Notes: generated from the sequence alone by a model not told the origin. Counted from the first letter of the stretch, positions 6,731 through 17,200 are shown. The stretch: DNA of 64,000 nt from GCA-020343675 sp964462945 (GCA_964462945.1 CAYWZW010000019.1:1-64000); one strand, 5' to 3'. A program made the numbers and translations.

Positions 6731-8284
6731 ATGGAGAGTCCATCTCGGATAGTTGCGGTTGGTGTGCTGTGTTTGTTAATGCTCGCCGGGCCCAGTGCGC
6801 CGGTTGAGCGAAACGAGCCCGGCATGGATGCGCCCGCCGTCAAGGCGGTGGTCATCGTCTGTAAGGGTCTGATCGACGATGGGCTCTATAAGTCCATCCG
6901 GCGCAGGACCCAGCTTGCCCTCAACGCGGACGTGAAATACCTGATTTATGAGATCGGTACGTACGGGGGCCTGCTCCAGTCGGCCGACGACATCTCCAAA
7001 TATTTCATACTTGATATAGGCAAGAAGGCCCACACGGTGGCGTATATCACCACCGAGGCGATCTCCGCCGGGGCGATGATCAGCGTCTCGTGTAAAGACA
7101 TCATCATGTTGGAGAACACGACGATCGGCGATTGCGCACCGATTGCGATCGGCACGAAGCTCGAAGGCGTCGAGCGAGAGAAAGCCGAGAGTTTCACTCG
7201 CGCCGCCTTCGTGCGCGCCGCTGAAGCAAACGGCTATCCGGCCGTGCTGCTCAAGGCCATGGTCACGATGGGGACGAAAGTTTACGAAGTAAGAAACCTG
7301 CAAACCGGCCAGTACGAGTTTCTTGAAGAGGAGCGGCTGGCCGAAGACCCGAATTCATACGACCTGGCCGGCAAAGAGCTAATTGTCAAAGATAATGAGA
7401 TTCTGACGCTGACCGCGGCGAAGGCTTACGAATACGGCATCGCCAGAGCACAGGTCAAGGACCGGGCGGGGGCGCTGGAGTTCTTGGCCCAGCGTGACGG
7501 CGTGACGTTTGCCGGCGAGCCGATGGTCCTCGAGACCAACTGGTCGGAAGAGATGGTCCGCTGGCTGAACTCGCCGGCGGTGATGGCCGTGCTTGTTTTG
7601 CTCGCCCTGTTAGGCGTCTATATCGAATTCAATACGCCGGGCGTCGGACTGCCCGGACTGGTGGCGCTGATATGCTTTGTGATCATCATCGGCAGCAAGT
7701 ACTTAGTGGGGCTGGCGAACTGGGTGGAGGTGGCGCTGTTCATTGCGGGGCTGCTCCTGCTGTTGGTGGAGATTTTTGTCCTGCCCGGCTTCGGCATCGC
7801 AGGTGTTTTGGGCATAATATGTATGTTGTTCGGATTATTCGGCATGCTCATCAGGAATTCGCCGGGTGAATTGCCGTGGCCGCATACGCCTCTTGACTGG
7901 GAAGTTTTTGAGAGAAACGTGTACGGCCTGTTAGGTGGAATTGTCACTTTTCTAATCGGGCTGCCTATTCTCGCCCGATATCTTCCGAAAATCCCCGTAG
8001 CCAGGCGCCTGGTGCTGGCCGGCCCGCAGGAACCGGCGGAAATGGGGGCGGCCGCCGGCTGGGCCGCTGCAAAGCCGTCAGCAGAAACGCCTGTTCAGGC
8101 GGGACAAAAGGGAATAAGTCTCAGTCAATTGCGGCCGGCCGGCAAGGCCGAATTCGGCGGCCTGCGGCTGGACGTGGTTTCAGGCGGTGAGCTTATCGAG
8201 GCGGGCAGGCAGATTATAGTTGAAGTTGTCGAGGGAAATCGTATAGTGGTAAGGGAAATACCTGAACCGAAAAATACCAAGTAA
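6731..8284 (+). CDS. nfeD: NfeD1-type membrane-bound ClpP-class serine protease
   Basis: 517 residues. N-terminal signal anchor (residues 8-20), then a ClpP/crotonase-like protease domain (35-250) with the catalytic serine in SAGAMIS (Ser112) and a candidate general-base lysine near 151 (EREKAESF). Then four or five membrane segments (about 280-390) and a C-terminal OB-fold (430-517). Proteins of this class are encoded next to flotillins and are thought to process or assemble membrane partners such as stomatin-like proteins; here a short NfeD and a FloA follow, so the trio forms the classic set. Start ATG 6731 matches the predicted transcription start. Confidence 0.9.
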   Translation: MESPSRIVAVGVLCLLMLAGPSAPVERNEPGMDAPAVKAVVIVCKGLIDDGLYKSIRRRTQLALNADVKYLIYEIGTYGGLLQSADDISKYFILDIGKKAHTVAYITTEAISAGAMISVSCKDIIMLENTTIGDCAPIAIGTKLEGVEREKAESFTRAAFVRAAEANGYPAVLLKAMVTMGTKVYEVRNLQTGQYEFLEEERLAEDPNSYDLAGKELIVKDNEILTLTAAKAYEYGIARAQVKDRAGALEFLAQRDGVTFAGEPMVLETNWSEEMVRWLNSPAVMAVLVLLALLGVYIEFNTPGVGLPGLVALICFVIIIGSKYLVGLANWVEVALFIAGLLLLLVEIFVLPGFGIAGVLGIICMLFGLFGMLIRNSPGELPWPHTPLDWEVFERNVYGLLGGIVTFLIGLPILARYLPKIPVARRLVLAGPQEPAEMGAAAGWAAAKPSAETPVQAGQKGISLSQLRPAGKAEFGGLRLDVVSGGELIEAGRQIIVEVVEGNRIVVREIPEPKNTK

Positions 8285-8311
8285 ACAGAGGCTATTAAGG
8301 AGCAGCATATT

Positions 8312-8803
8312 TTGACCTACGCGATCATCTTGTTGGTGGCCGGGATATTATTGGCGTTTCTCGAGACAATCCTGCCGTCGGGAGGCCTACTCGGTTTTCT
8401 TGCTGCGGCGTCGCTGACAGGAGCTGTCGTCATCGGTTTTATGCACGGCGAGCCGACGGGCTGGATTATCCTGCTTGCCGCTTTTGTTTGTGTCCCGATA
8501 TTGATTTTACTCGGGCTGAAGGTCCTGCCCAAAACGCCGTTCGGCCGTCGTATGATATTGGCCGAATCACCCAAAAAGCTCGACCCTCTGAGCGGAAAAG
8601 TCGAGATTAGCGATGAGAATTTCAGCCAGCTTAAAGACCAAAGCGGTGTGACGGTTACCGAGCTGCGACCCTCGGGCATCGCTGAAATAAATGGTAAAAG
8701 ATACAGTGTGGTCTCCGAAGGCGGAATGATTAATCCGTCAGTTGAGATAATCGTCAAGGAAGTTGAGGGCAACAATATAATCGTAAGAGAGAAAAACGGA
8801 TAA
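8312..8803 (+). CDS. short NfeD protein (NfeD1b-like, no protease domain)
   Basis: 163 residues: two to three membrane helices (3-70) followed by an OB-fold domain (about 95-160) with VTVTELRPSG and KEVEGNNIIV, matching the C-terminus of the preceding long NfeD. It lacks a protease domain. Short NfeD proteins pair with flotillin FloA, and the next gene is floA, so this is probably its membrane partner. Start is TTG 8312 with AAGGAG eleven bases upstream. Spacing to the long NfeD is 27 bases, consistent with one operon. Confidence 0.85.
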   Translation: MTYAIILLVAGILLAFLETILPSGGLLGFLAAASLTGAVVIGFMHGEPTGWIILLAAFVCVPILILLGLKVLPKTPFGRRMILAESPKKLDPLSGKVEISDENFSQLKDQSGVTVTELRPSGIAEINGKRYSVVSEGGMINPSVEIIVKEVEGNNIIVREKNG

Positions 8804-8859
8804 TTGTTGCCCCGGAACAAAACGATGCTTTGTTAATTTGTCAATACAGGGGTGCACAA

Positions 8860-10113
8860 ATGATGACAACGATCTTATTAGCTCAGGGACACGTGGTTCT
8901 AACGGTATTGGCGATTATAGCCGGCATAATCGTCATCGCTTTTTTCATTGTTTTCATATCATTCATCAACACTTGGATTAAAGCCTTCTTCAGCGGGGCG
9001 CACGTGGGCTTCTTCGACCTGATCGGGATGGCTCTGCGCGGCGTTCCGCGTGAAGAAATCGTCCGTGCCAAGATTGCTGTCGTCCAGTCGGGAATCACCG
9101 ACCTCGACACCCCGCAGCTCGAGAGTGTATGGCTGGTAGCGAGGAACAGATTTCCCCGCAAGGACAGGCCCGACCGCGACACCGCCACGCCGGTTCTTGA
9201 ACGCTGGATGGAAGAGAGAAACGAGCGCGAGAAACGCTTCTGGACGTCGTACCAAGGCGACGTAATGACCTGCGTCAATGCCCTGATCATCGCCCGCAAG
9301 GCCGACCTGCCGGTCACGTTCGCACAGTTGCAGGCGCACCATTTTGCCGGCGGTTACGTGATCGACGTGGTTCAGTCCATGATTGCCGCGAATCGGGCCA
9401 AGATACCTCTGAGCTTTGACGTCGCTCGTGCCATCGACCTGGCGGGGCGGGACATACTCAGAGCGGTCGAAACCACCGTTACACCCAAAATCATAGACTG
9501 TCCATTAGATAAATCTTCGCTGCTCGATGCGGTCGCCAAAGACGGCATCAGGATGCTGGTCCGTGCCAGAGTGACCGTCCGGTCTAACATTAACCAGTTG
9601 GTTCGAGGGGCCACCGACGAAACCATCATTGCCCGCGTCGGTCAGGGCATCGTCAGCGCCATCGGCTCGGCGGAGACGTATAAGGATGTGCTGGAACATC
9701 CGGACCGGATTTCCCGCAAGGTGCTGGATAGCGGCCTGGATGCGCAGACGGCCTACGAGATCGTCTCCATTGATATTGCCGACGTAAGTGTTGCCGGGGT
9801 AAGCACTAAGGACCTGGAGGTGGCCAATGTCGGCGCCAAGCTCGAAACCGAACGAGCCGAAGCGGACAAGCGGATGCGCCAGGCGGAGGCCGAAGGACGC
9901 CGGGCTATGGCCGTCGCACGCGAGCAGGAAATGACCGCTCTGGTGCAGGAAAACCGCGCTAAAGTGGTTCTGGCCGAGGCAGAAGTACCTCTGGCAATGG
10001 CAGATGCCTTCAGGAAGGGCAATCTCGGTATTATGGACTACTACAGAATGAAGAATATCATGGCCGATACCTCAATGCGGGATTCCATCGCAAAGCCCAA
10101 GAAGAAAGAATAA
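8860..10113 (+). CDS. floA: flotillin-like protein FloA
   Basis: 417 residues, longer than the ~330 typical of FloA. N-terminal membrane hairpin (14-40), FloA core with LRGVPREEIV (59-68), LAGRDILRAVETTVTPKIID (from about 193), then a long Glu/Ala-rich coiled coil (about 320-390) ending near DYYRMKNI. FloA assembles membrane microdomains that scaffold other proteins. Odd: the helix-turn segment that occurs once in other FloA proteins appears twice, at about 66-93 and 138-165 (KADLPVTFAQLQAHHFAGG), separated by a charged linker (97-130). ATG 8860 follows AGGGG; the frame is open further up but without family similarity. Confidence 0.9.
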   Translation: MMTTILLAQGHVVLTVLAIIAGIIVIAFFIVFISFINTWIKAFFSGAHVGFFDLIGMALRGVPREEIVRAKIAVVQSGITDLDTPQLESVWLVARNRFPRKDRPDRDTATPVLERWMEERNEREKRFWTSYQGDVMTCVNALIIARKADLPVTFAQLQAHHFAGGYVIDVVQSMIAANRAKIPLSFDVARAIDLAGRDILRAVETTVTPKIIDCPLDKSSLLDAVAKDGIRMLVRARVTVRSNINQLVRGATDETIIARVGQGIVSAIGSAETYKDVLEHPDRISRKVLDSGLDAQTAYEIVSIDIADVSVAGVSTKDLEVANVGAKLETERAEADKRMRQAEAEGRRAMAVAREQEMTALVQENRAKVVLAEAEVPLAMADAFRKGNLGIMDYYRMKNIMADTSMRDSIAKPKKKE

Positions 10114-10145
10114 CTGCAGGGCATCTGGGTAAGAATGGCTTTGTT

Positions 10146-10784
10146 ATGAATACTTTCTTAGCACAAATAATTCTGGCCCGCCGGAACGAGGACGTCCAAA
10201 GCTGGATGAACATACTGTTCGTCGTGGTGCTGGCGGTCTTTTGGGCGCTGGGCGGCATCCTCAAAGCGAAGAGCAAAAGCGCTCGGAGCCGGCAAAAGGA
10301 ACAATTAGCCCGTAAACCGGCCCGCAGACCGCCGGCGCTGAGCATCGGGCTGCGGGAACAGTTGCTCAAGGAGCCCCATCGTCCCGCGGGCCCGGCGGAA
10401 CGCCCGCCGTATCGTCCCGGCGTACAGGAGGCGCGCACAAAGCTTGGGGAACTCCGTGCCGCCGCCCGGAAATTCGCCGCCGAGGCCGAACAGGCTTTCC
10501 GCGTTCAAATCGCAGAGCCGGCGCCCGAGCCGCAGCAGGCATTGCCGAAGCCCAGAACTCGGCCCGCTATCCAGGAGAGTCTGGAGTTTGCCGCCAAACT
10601 CCCCGCGGCGAGGGAAGATAAGCCGGCTCCAGGCCCATTGGAAACACCCCGGGAAGAATACCTTGCTGAACTCCTGTCGGATTATGCCGATTCCGACCAC
10701 CTCAGAAGGGCGATCCTCCACTATGAGATCTTAGGCAGGCCCTTGTCACTGCGCGACCCGTCAGAGCAAAGCATCGGACTTTGA
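10146..10784 (+). CDS. hypothetical membrane-anchored Pro/Ala-rich protein
   Basis: 212 residues. One membrane helix near the N-terminus (WMNILFVVVLAVFWALGGIL, about 20-39), then a basic stretch (KAKSKSARSRQK), a long Pro/Ala/Arg/Glu-rich cytoplasmic region, and a conserved-looking C-terminal tag LRRAILHYEILGRPLSLR. Similar tails (xxAIxxxEILGxPxxLR) are found in other planctomycete hypothetical proteins. It lies 32 bases after floA and is probably the last gene of that operon, suggesting a role in the same membrane complex. No enzymatic motif seen. Confidence 0.7.
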   Translation: MNTFLAQIILARRNEDVQSWMNILFVVVLAVFWALGGILKAKSKSARSRQKEQLARKPARRPPALSIGLREQLLKEPHRPAGPAERPPYRPGVQEARTKLGELRAAARKFAAEAEQAFRVQIAEPAPEPQQALPKPRTRPAIQESLEFAAKLPAAREDKPAPGPLETPREEYLAELLSDYADSDHLRRAILHYEILGRPLSLRDPSEQSIGL

Positions 10785-11014
10785 CCGAATGACGCAGATC
10801 AGCGTCCCACTCGAATGCAGGCCGGAATCTTAACTGAACTTTTGCAAAACTCTTATCTTAACAGGGACAAGAAGCGTTAATGAGCACTGGTGCGTGAGGG
10901 CAATCCGAGCCCCCTGCAACGTCCTATAATATATGTTATGTTTCATTCAGCCCTTATTTTGATCCCGCCAGGGCGTTTTGCGATTTCTTGACTTTCTGAT
11001 GTCATTCCGCCGTT

Positions 11015-12637
11015 CTACGGCGAAAACGGATAGTTCACGTTCACTGCATGGTCGGCCGTGTCTGCAAGATTGTCCCACGTCGTAGTCACTCTATCCAGCA
11101 GCCCCAGGTTCTGAAGAATGATTGAGATGTTGACCGTGGCATCCGGGGATGAGAAATTGTTCTCCAGGTGACGTTCAAGATTGATCAGAGAGGATGCAAA
11201 TTTGACTTTGTCGCAGTAGAGCAAGGCTGTTTTGTAATGAAGCTCAAGCGTGTCCCTGTCGAGACAGTGCGGGCCCGTCAGTTGCTCGAGCGCTTCGGCT
11301 TTGCGGCCGGCCTCATACAGGCAGACGGCCAATTTGCTCGTGGCTCTGGTGTACGCCGGATTGAGCTGCAAGGCTGTTTGGAATGAGCTGATGGCATGGG
11401 CCAGCCTGCCCACATTCATGAGCAGGACACCGAGCCGATAGTGCAGGTCGGGGTTCTGCGGGCGGTGCTGGATTTGCTGGCAGTGAGCCGCAATCACGGT
11501 GTCGGTCAGGCCGGCCGAATCGTCCACGACGTCCACATCGCCGCAGAGCGGATTCCCGCTGAGCCTGGCCTTGAATTGCAGGATGGCCGTCTCGGTGAAC
11601 AACAATGAGCTGTTTGGCTGAATGGCCGCCGCCAGGGACAGCGTGCCCAGGGCATCCGGAACCAGGCCGGCTAATTTCTGGGCGATGGTCAGGCCGATGT
11701 ACGCCTCGACGATGTTGTCATTGATTTCGACCGCCTTGTTGAACTGCTGCGCGGCAAGCTGCTCCTGGTCCGACTGGAGGTACTGGGTGCCCAGCTTGAT
11801 CGTGGCTTCGAGGAAATCCGGGCAGAGACGCAGGGCCTCTTCATATTGTTCGACCGCATCCGTCGTGGCGCCCAGCATACGAAGGACATCCGCGCGCTTC
11901 AAAAGCAGATCGGTCCTGTCCGGCTCGGTCTGCAACAGGTCCTCAATGCGCTCCAGCGCCTCATGAAGCTCCCCGTCGGCGATGAGCTGGTCCGTGCTGT
12001 CATCCTGAGCGTGGAAGTTGTCCGGATGAATCAGGATCGCCGTGTTGAAGGTTTCGATGGCCTGCACGTACCTGGCCGCGGCAATGTACAAATGTCCAAG
12101 TGTAATCAGGGTCGAGATGTCGTCAGGGTACTCGCTTTTCAGAAGCTCGTATTGCTGTATGGTTTCTTCCAACCGGCCGTTCTTGAAGTAAATGGCGGCA
12201 AGCCGCTGGGCGGGAAGCTGCAAATAGTTCTTGAACTTCAGGCAGTCCTGGTAAAACTCTATCGCCTGAGATTCTTTGCCAAGCCGCTCATAACAATACC
12301 CCAGAGCATAAAGGGCCATGGTGTTATTCGGCTGACGAAGATAGACGGAGTTCAGCTCTTTGATGGCTTCATGGATCTGGCCGTCGTGCAGACAAATCGC
12401 CGCTGCGGCCAGCCGACCGTGTGTGCAGGCGGGATTCTCGAACAAATACATCCGAAGCTGCTCGGCGGCTGCGTCGAGCTTCATCTGGCTCATCAGCTCA
12501 AGCGTTTTGTCGAACTGCTCGCGTCGAGCCGGCTCGTTGTCGTTCGCCGGAAGTCCGACCGTGTTCAGCCAGTGCCATATCAAATCGGCGGTATCGATCG
12601 TGATCGCCCTGCCGAGAATTTCAAGCAATCGACTCAT
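11015..12637 (-). CDS. TPR-repeat protein
   Basis: 540 residues made almost entirely of tetratricopeptide repeats; examples are NTMALYALGYCYERLGKESQ, DISTLITLGHLYIAAARYVQ and NPDLHYRLGVLLMNVGRLAH, with the usual W/L-G-Y-A-P spacing of 34 residues. No signal peptide or enzymatic domain. TPR superhelices are protein-protein scaffolds; the partner is not evident. The gene stands alone between a 230-base and a 290-base gap. ATG 12637 is the first start and leads directly into the conserved region. Confidence 0.85.
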   Translation of the reverse strand: MSRLLEILGRAITIDTADLIWHWLNTVGLPANDNEPARREQFDKTLELMSQMKLDAAAEQLRMYLFENPACTHGRLAAAAICLHDGQIHEAIKELNSVYLRQPNNTMALYALGYCYERLGKESQAIEFYQDCLKFKNYLQLPAQRLAAIYFKNGRLEETIQQYELLKSEYPDDISTLITLGHLYIAAARYVQAIETFNTAILIHPDNFHAQDDSTDQLIADGELHEALERIEDLLQTEPDRTDLLLKRADVLRMLGATTDAVEQYEEALRLCPDFLEATIKLGTQYLQSDQEQLAAQQFNKAVEINDNIVEAYIGLTIAQKLAGLVPDALGTLSLAAAIQPNSSLLFTETAILQFKARLSGNPLCGDVDVVDDSAGLTDTVIAAHCQQIQHRPQNPDLHYRLGVLLMNVGRLAHAISSFQTALQLNPAYTRATSKLAVCLYEAGRKAEALEQLTGPHCLDRDTLELHYKTALLYCDKVKFASSLINLERHLENNFSSPDATVNISIILQNLGLLDRVTTTWDNLADTADHAVNVNYPFSP

Positions 12638-12927
12638 ACACCACTCTCATCCCGTTTTCGATCTTTTGGCTTGGCGTTGTGATTGTGGCTCTGTGAATCG
12701 CCCTCTGTCCTCTGCTAATCACAGTTAAGGTATCGGCCATCGACGAATAGGGATTAACCCCGAGTTCGGCAATTGGACGCTCGAAACGTCATCTTGCCGT
12801 CTTGCTGTACCGATTGTGTGTGATGTGCCGGTTGTTACGACTTTAGAAGGCGGTGGCCGGTCGTTTCACGGCCGCGGCCCCGATGCGACTGACCTATAAG
12901 AATGGCTGCTGCTGCCATCCAAACGCC
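12638..12927. other. intergenic, no gene recognised
   Basis: Contains the upstream region of the TPR gene (minus strand) and the downstream region of the small membrane-protein gene. No RNA gene, repeat or strong terminator stands out. Confidence 0.3.
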
Positions 12928-13203
12928 CTATTGACGCAAAAAGACCCCCGACGGGGCTTCAAGAGGCTGCCGGCGTTTTTCTGAACGGGCTAAAACCACG
13001 CTCCGGCCGTCGAGACGGAGGGCGGCAAGGTCGGCATCGACATATTTGGCCTGCACTTGGGAGAAGTCCGGTCCGCGCGGAGAGCCGATGTCTTGAGTCA
13101 CGAAGCCAAGCAGCCAAAACAACAGCACTCCCAGAATGAGGCTCAAGACGACGACGGCCAGCCGTTGTATCCACGGCCCCCTAAGCGTCTTGTTCTGTAA
13201 CAT
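12928..13203 (-). CDS. small single-pass membrane protein, possibly truncated
   Basis: 91 residues with one strong membrane helix (about 16-33, LVLLFWLL-like) preceded by basic residues and followed by SPRGPDFSQVQAKYVDADL. Its start overlaps the end of the response-regulator gene by 23 bases, which implies coupling with it. The tail after the helix ends abruptly (EAPSGVFLRQ), and the helix-plus-linker arrangement looks like the N-terminus of a longer protein, so truncation is possible. No family recognised. Confidence 0.5.
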   Translation of the reverse strand: MLQNKTLRGPWIQRLAVVVLSLILGVLLFWLLGFVTQDIGSPRGPDFSQVQAKYVDADLAALRLDGRSVVLARSEKRRQPLEAPSGVFLRQ

Positions 13204-13696
13204 CAGTGTGCTCCGAATCGGACTTTGCCATTTGCGCCTGTTTCTCTATCTCACGTAAATAGGCCAACGTGCGTTCGAGCTTATCGGTCAGGTGTTTCAG
13301 CTTGAGCATCGTTCTTACGCGCGTCAGGAGCTCCAGCTTATTCACGGGTTTGCTGAGAAAGTCGTCCGTGCCCGAATCGATGCCGCGCTCGATGTCGCCG
13401 AATTCGTTGAGGGCGGTCACCATGATGACGGGGATGTCGTCGGTTTTGGGGTCGTTCTTGATCCTTTTGCAGACCTCGAAGCCGCTCATCTTGGGCATCA
13501 TCACATCGAGCAGGATCAAATCGGGAGGGTCCTTGGCGATGATTTTCAACGCCTCCAACCCATCACGTGCCGGGACGGCCCGGCAGTCCACATCCTCCAG
13601 ATACGCCTGCAGCAGCTCGCGATTCTGCTGATTGTCATCAACCACCAGCACGACGGGCGTCCTCTGCCGCTCTCTCTTGGTCTTATCCTTGCTCAT
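13181..13696 (-). CDS. single-domain response regulator (CheY-like)
   Basis: 171 residues. Receiver domain with Asp20/Asp21 (LVVDDN), the phosphoacceptor Asp64 (LLDVMMPKMSG) and Lys116 (LSKPVN), all intact, followed by a coiled-coil tail (about 130-160) and an acidic end. No DNA-binding domain, so output is likely by protein contact. ATG 13696 lies directly before the receiver fold; upstream in-frame sequence is in the neighbouring DJ-1 gene. The histidine kinase at 17752-18543 is a plausible partner, though three genes away on the other strand. Confidence 0.85.
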   Translation of the reverse strand: MSKDKTKRERQRTPVVLVVDDNQQNRELLQAYLEDVDCRAVPARDGLEALKIIAKDPPDLILLDVMMPKMSGFEVCKRIKNDPKTDDIPVIMVTALNEFGDIERGIDSGTDDFLSKPVNKLELLTRVRTMLKLKHLTDKLERTLAYLREIEKQAQMAKSDSEHTDVTEQDA

Positions 13697-13731
13697 AGGA
13701 AGAATGCTCCTGTTCGAAGAAGTTCCGTGCG

Positions 13732-14247
13732 TTACTTCTCCAGGGCCTCCAGAATAGCCGTGCAGAAGGCCGGTAAGTCGTCGGGCTTGCGTGACGTGAT
13801 CAAGTTGCCGTCCACGACACATTCGGCATCCACATACTTGGCGCCGGCGTTTATGATGTCATCTTTTATCGCCATAAAACAGGTCGCCTTCTTGCCTTTG
13901 TACGCCCTGGTGCTGCACAACAGCCATCCGCCGTGACAAATCGCCGCGATTACCTTGCCGGCGTTGACCATCTCGTTGGCGAACTTGATGACGTCGGTGC
14001 TTCTTCGCATGAAGTCCGGCGCGAACCCGCCCGGCACCAGCATGGCGTCATAATCGCCGGCGTCCGCCTGCGCCGCTGCAATCTCGCAGACACAGGGATA
14101 ACCTTCCTTCGAATGATATTCCTTTTTTGCCTGGGCTGCAATCAAATTAACGTCCAGGCCGGCTTCGCGGAACCGGTAATACGGATACCAGACCTCGAGG
14201 ACCTGATACATCTCGTCAACCATAATCGCAATCTTTTTCGCTGACAT
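13732..14247 (-). CDS. DJ-1/PfpI family protein
   Basis: 171 residues of the class I glutamine-amidotransferase-like fold. Nucleophile elbow AAICHGGW (Cys104, His105) with the partner Glu18 (QVLEVW). Members are deglycases, chaperone-like stress proteins or intracellular peptidases. Ribosome site AAGGAG lies twelve bases before ATG 14247. It follows the SUMF1-sialidase gene by 16 bases and precedes the response regulator by 35, so the set is probably co-transcribed. Confidence 0.88.
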   Translation of the reverse strand: MSAKKIAIMVDEMYQVLEVWYPYYRFREAGLDVNLIAAQAKKEYHSKEGYPCVCEIAAAQADAGDYDAMLVPGGFAPDFMRRSTDVIKFANEMVNAGKVIAAICHGGWLLCSTRAYKGKKATCFMAIKDDIINAGAKYVDAECVVDGNLITSRKPDDLPAFCTAILEALEK

Positions 14248-14263
14248 TCGTTGCTGCTCCTTT

Positions 14264-17200
14264 TTACTGTTCCGTCAATTCGCGGAAATTGCTGATCCGG
14301 TGAAAGGTCAGGTAGTTGGCGTCGTGTGCGCGATGCGCCCCACCCAGGCCGTCATCGCAGGCTGTCCTGGAGACGGCGATGATGTCCTTGTCTTCGAAAA
14401 GCCAGTCGAGGTATTGAAAGGCATGTTTTTCGCTGTCGGGGTGCTGTAGGATGACGGATTGGACCTTCCAGGTCCTCAAGTCAGAAGATGATACGAGTGT
14501 CAAAATGTTGCGGTAGGCCGTCGGATTCATTTGTTTGTTGACAAGCGACCAATAGCGCCTGGTCACCGGGTCATAGCGAATGGTAAATTTGTTCGTGCCG
14601 CCATAGAAATCGATAAAGTCTTTCTCCGGGTCGAAGGAAACTGACCTGCCGTCTTGCGAGATGTGAACCATGGCGGCGATCTCGGCCTCTTTACATTCGA
14701 CGCGGAGGATGTTTACGAGCTTCTTGTCCGGCGTGACGACGATGTTTCCTTCGAGCCACGCCCTGCCGCGCCAGGCCCGGTCGAAGGCAAGCCGGTTGCT
14801 GGAAGTCCAACTGTCGGCGTTGAGCAGGTCCGCATCCACAGGGGCGGACATCACAAAGGAGCGAAAGTTGCTCCCCCATCCCTCCGGCGGGTCCCTGTCC
14901 TCCATCGCACGCCAGATTCGCCCATTGTGCACGACAACGGGGACCGGCGCACAGTGATACTGACCTTCGGCGAACAACAGCCCGGAACGTTTGTCTTTCG
15001 GCGTGGTCCATGTGACGCCTCCATCGGTGGACCGGCGGATGACGGCGCCGCCGTACTGGCCGCCCGTGCCCATGATGTATAGGGCCCCCTCGTGAACGAA
15101 GAGCGAGGACCAGAACTGGCCGTCGAATTCAGCCAATCTTCGCCACGTTTTGCCGGCATCGTCGGAGTGGAATATCGCCGTGCGATTCTCGTTCGTGGAT
15201 GGCCCGAAGTAATCATGCGAAGCCACATACGAGCCATTGGGCAGCACGGCGATGCTCGGCGAGCCGATATATCGGCCGCTCTCAGCCGGGCTGTGGTCGA
15301 TGACCACGCCGGGCACGCCGGAGTGATCTGCACGTTCCGGCGCCTGTTTTTTAGTGGTCGCGCCCTGCTGGAGCCAGGCGAGATTAAAGACGTAGTGTTG
15401 TTTGCTGCTGATGAGGTGGATAAGCCCATCGGGCGTCTGGGTCACCGCCAGATACCCCCTTGGCTCGGCGTGGGTTCGGTCCATCACGAACTTGCCCGTG
15501 TTGCCGCCGCCGTCAAGCTCTCTGGCAGGTCCGCCGTCGGTGAGCAGCCTTTTCACGGGCCAGCTCTTGCCCTCGTCGAATGACAACGCCGCGAACATGC
15601 CGAATATCTGGCGGTCCGCGCCGGCGGGGTCACGGATAACCATGCCCTCTTTGCGGTCTGTGAAGCTCACCAGCAGGATTGGCCCCTCGTGCAGCCGCGT
15701 CAGAATGAGCCGTTGTCCACTGCCGAGGGGTTGAAACTCGCTGGCTGAATATGTCCAATTTTCACCCATGTCTTTCGAGATGCTCATGGGCATCCGGCCG
15801 TCGATGGTGTTGCCGCGTCCCAGCGCCATGAGCCTGCCGTCTTTGAGCTGTGTAACGCTGGCGTGAATCCCCGCGACCCAAGCGCCGGTCGTGCCGGACG
15901 CGAACGTCGGATTCGGCCGCCCCTCGCCCGGATCGACCCACGTCATGCCGTTGTCCCGGCTGACGTGCACGGCCGTCCCGCCGTTGCCGCCCGTCACCGC
16001 ATCACAGGGCAGGATGATGAAACCCTCGCGCGTGCGAAAGACCGATTCGACCGGCATGTGACGAAGGCCGTGCTCCGGATTGATGAGCCGGGCCTTCGAC
16101 CACGTGGCGCCGTTGTCGGTCGAGATTCGCATCACCGTCGCGAGATTGCCCCACGTGGCAGCGGCAGAGAGACCGTTGAAGTGATAGATGGTGTCCCGGC
16201 CGTCGAACCAGAGAGCCGGAGCGTGGTCGTTGCGGTCAGGCGCATCCCAGAAGGTCGAGGCGGGCTCCCACTGCTGCGAGCCGTACCGCAGGCGGCTGGC
16301 CAGGACACATAGCTCACGCCCCGGTTCATCCCGGCACGAGTACCATATAGCTAACAGATCGCCGTTGGGACAATCGACAATGGCCGGGTCGTGGTTGTGC
16401 TCCGAGTACATCGGGCCGTTCGAGCCCGGCGGTATCTTGACATATTCGCGAGGCCCTGCGAAATGTGGTTTGTTGGGGTCGGGACCGCTCGCCCAGTCGG
16501 GCTGAACGTGCTGAATGACATCGCGGGCGTTCAACGCGGGCTGCCGGGCTGCAAGCGGCTCGGTATCCGGCAGTTCTCCGCCGACCACGCGGAAGCCGAT
16601 CAGCCAGCTCTTGTCCTCCGGCAGCGTCCCAAGCCGGTTCGCCGAGCGAAGAAACGAAATCTCCGTGCTGTGACTGCCGCCGCGCGTGACCTTGAAATCG
16701 CCGCCGGCCCGCCCTACCGGGTCGGTCTGCTCGGCTTGCTCGTATGGCCCGTACCAATCGTAGCACCACTCTTCCACGTTACCGTGCATGTCGCAAAGGC
16801 CCCACGCGTTCGGCGCCGTCTGCCCGACCGCAAGCGGCACCGGCTCAGCGCCCGCTCGGCGGCGCGCGGGGTCGGGAAACCAGGTCGCCCTGGCATTCTT
16901 GTGGAACTGCTCCGGCAGGCGGTCACCGGTGTGGTAGGCGGTCGTCGTGCCCGCCCGGCAGGCGTATTCCCACTCGGCCTCAGTCGGCAGACGGTACGGC
17001 TTGCCCTCCTTCTTCGAGAGCCATTCGCAGAATTTTGCCGCCTCGTGCCAGCTCACGAAAACAACCGCCTCGTCGTCCCGCTCGCAGAAGCCGAGCTTTC
17101 CACGAAGCGCGCGGTGTTCGGGGTCAAACAGTTCGTATTGGGCGTTGGTCACCTCCGTTACAGCCATAAGAAAGGGCTTTGTGATCGTCACCCGATGCAC

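Noticed and set aside
10940..10985. GCCCT...AGGGC followed by T residues, possible terminator
   Set aside because: Only a 5-base stem with a ~15-base loop; too weak to call.
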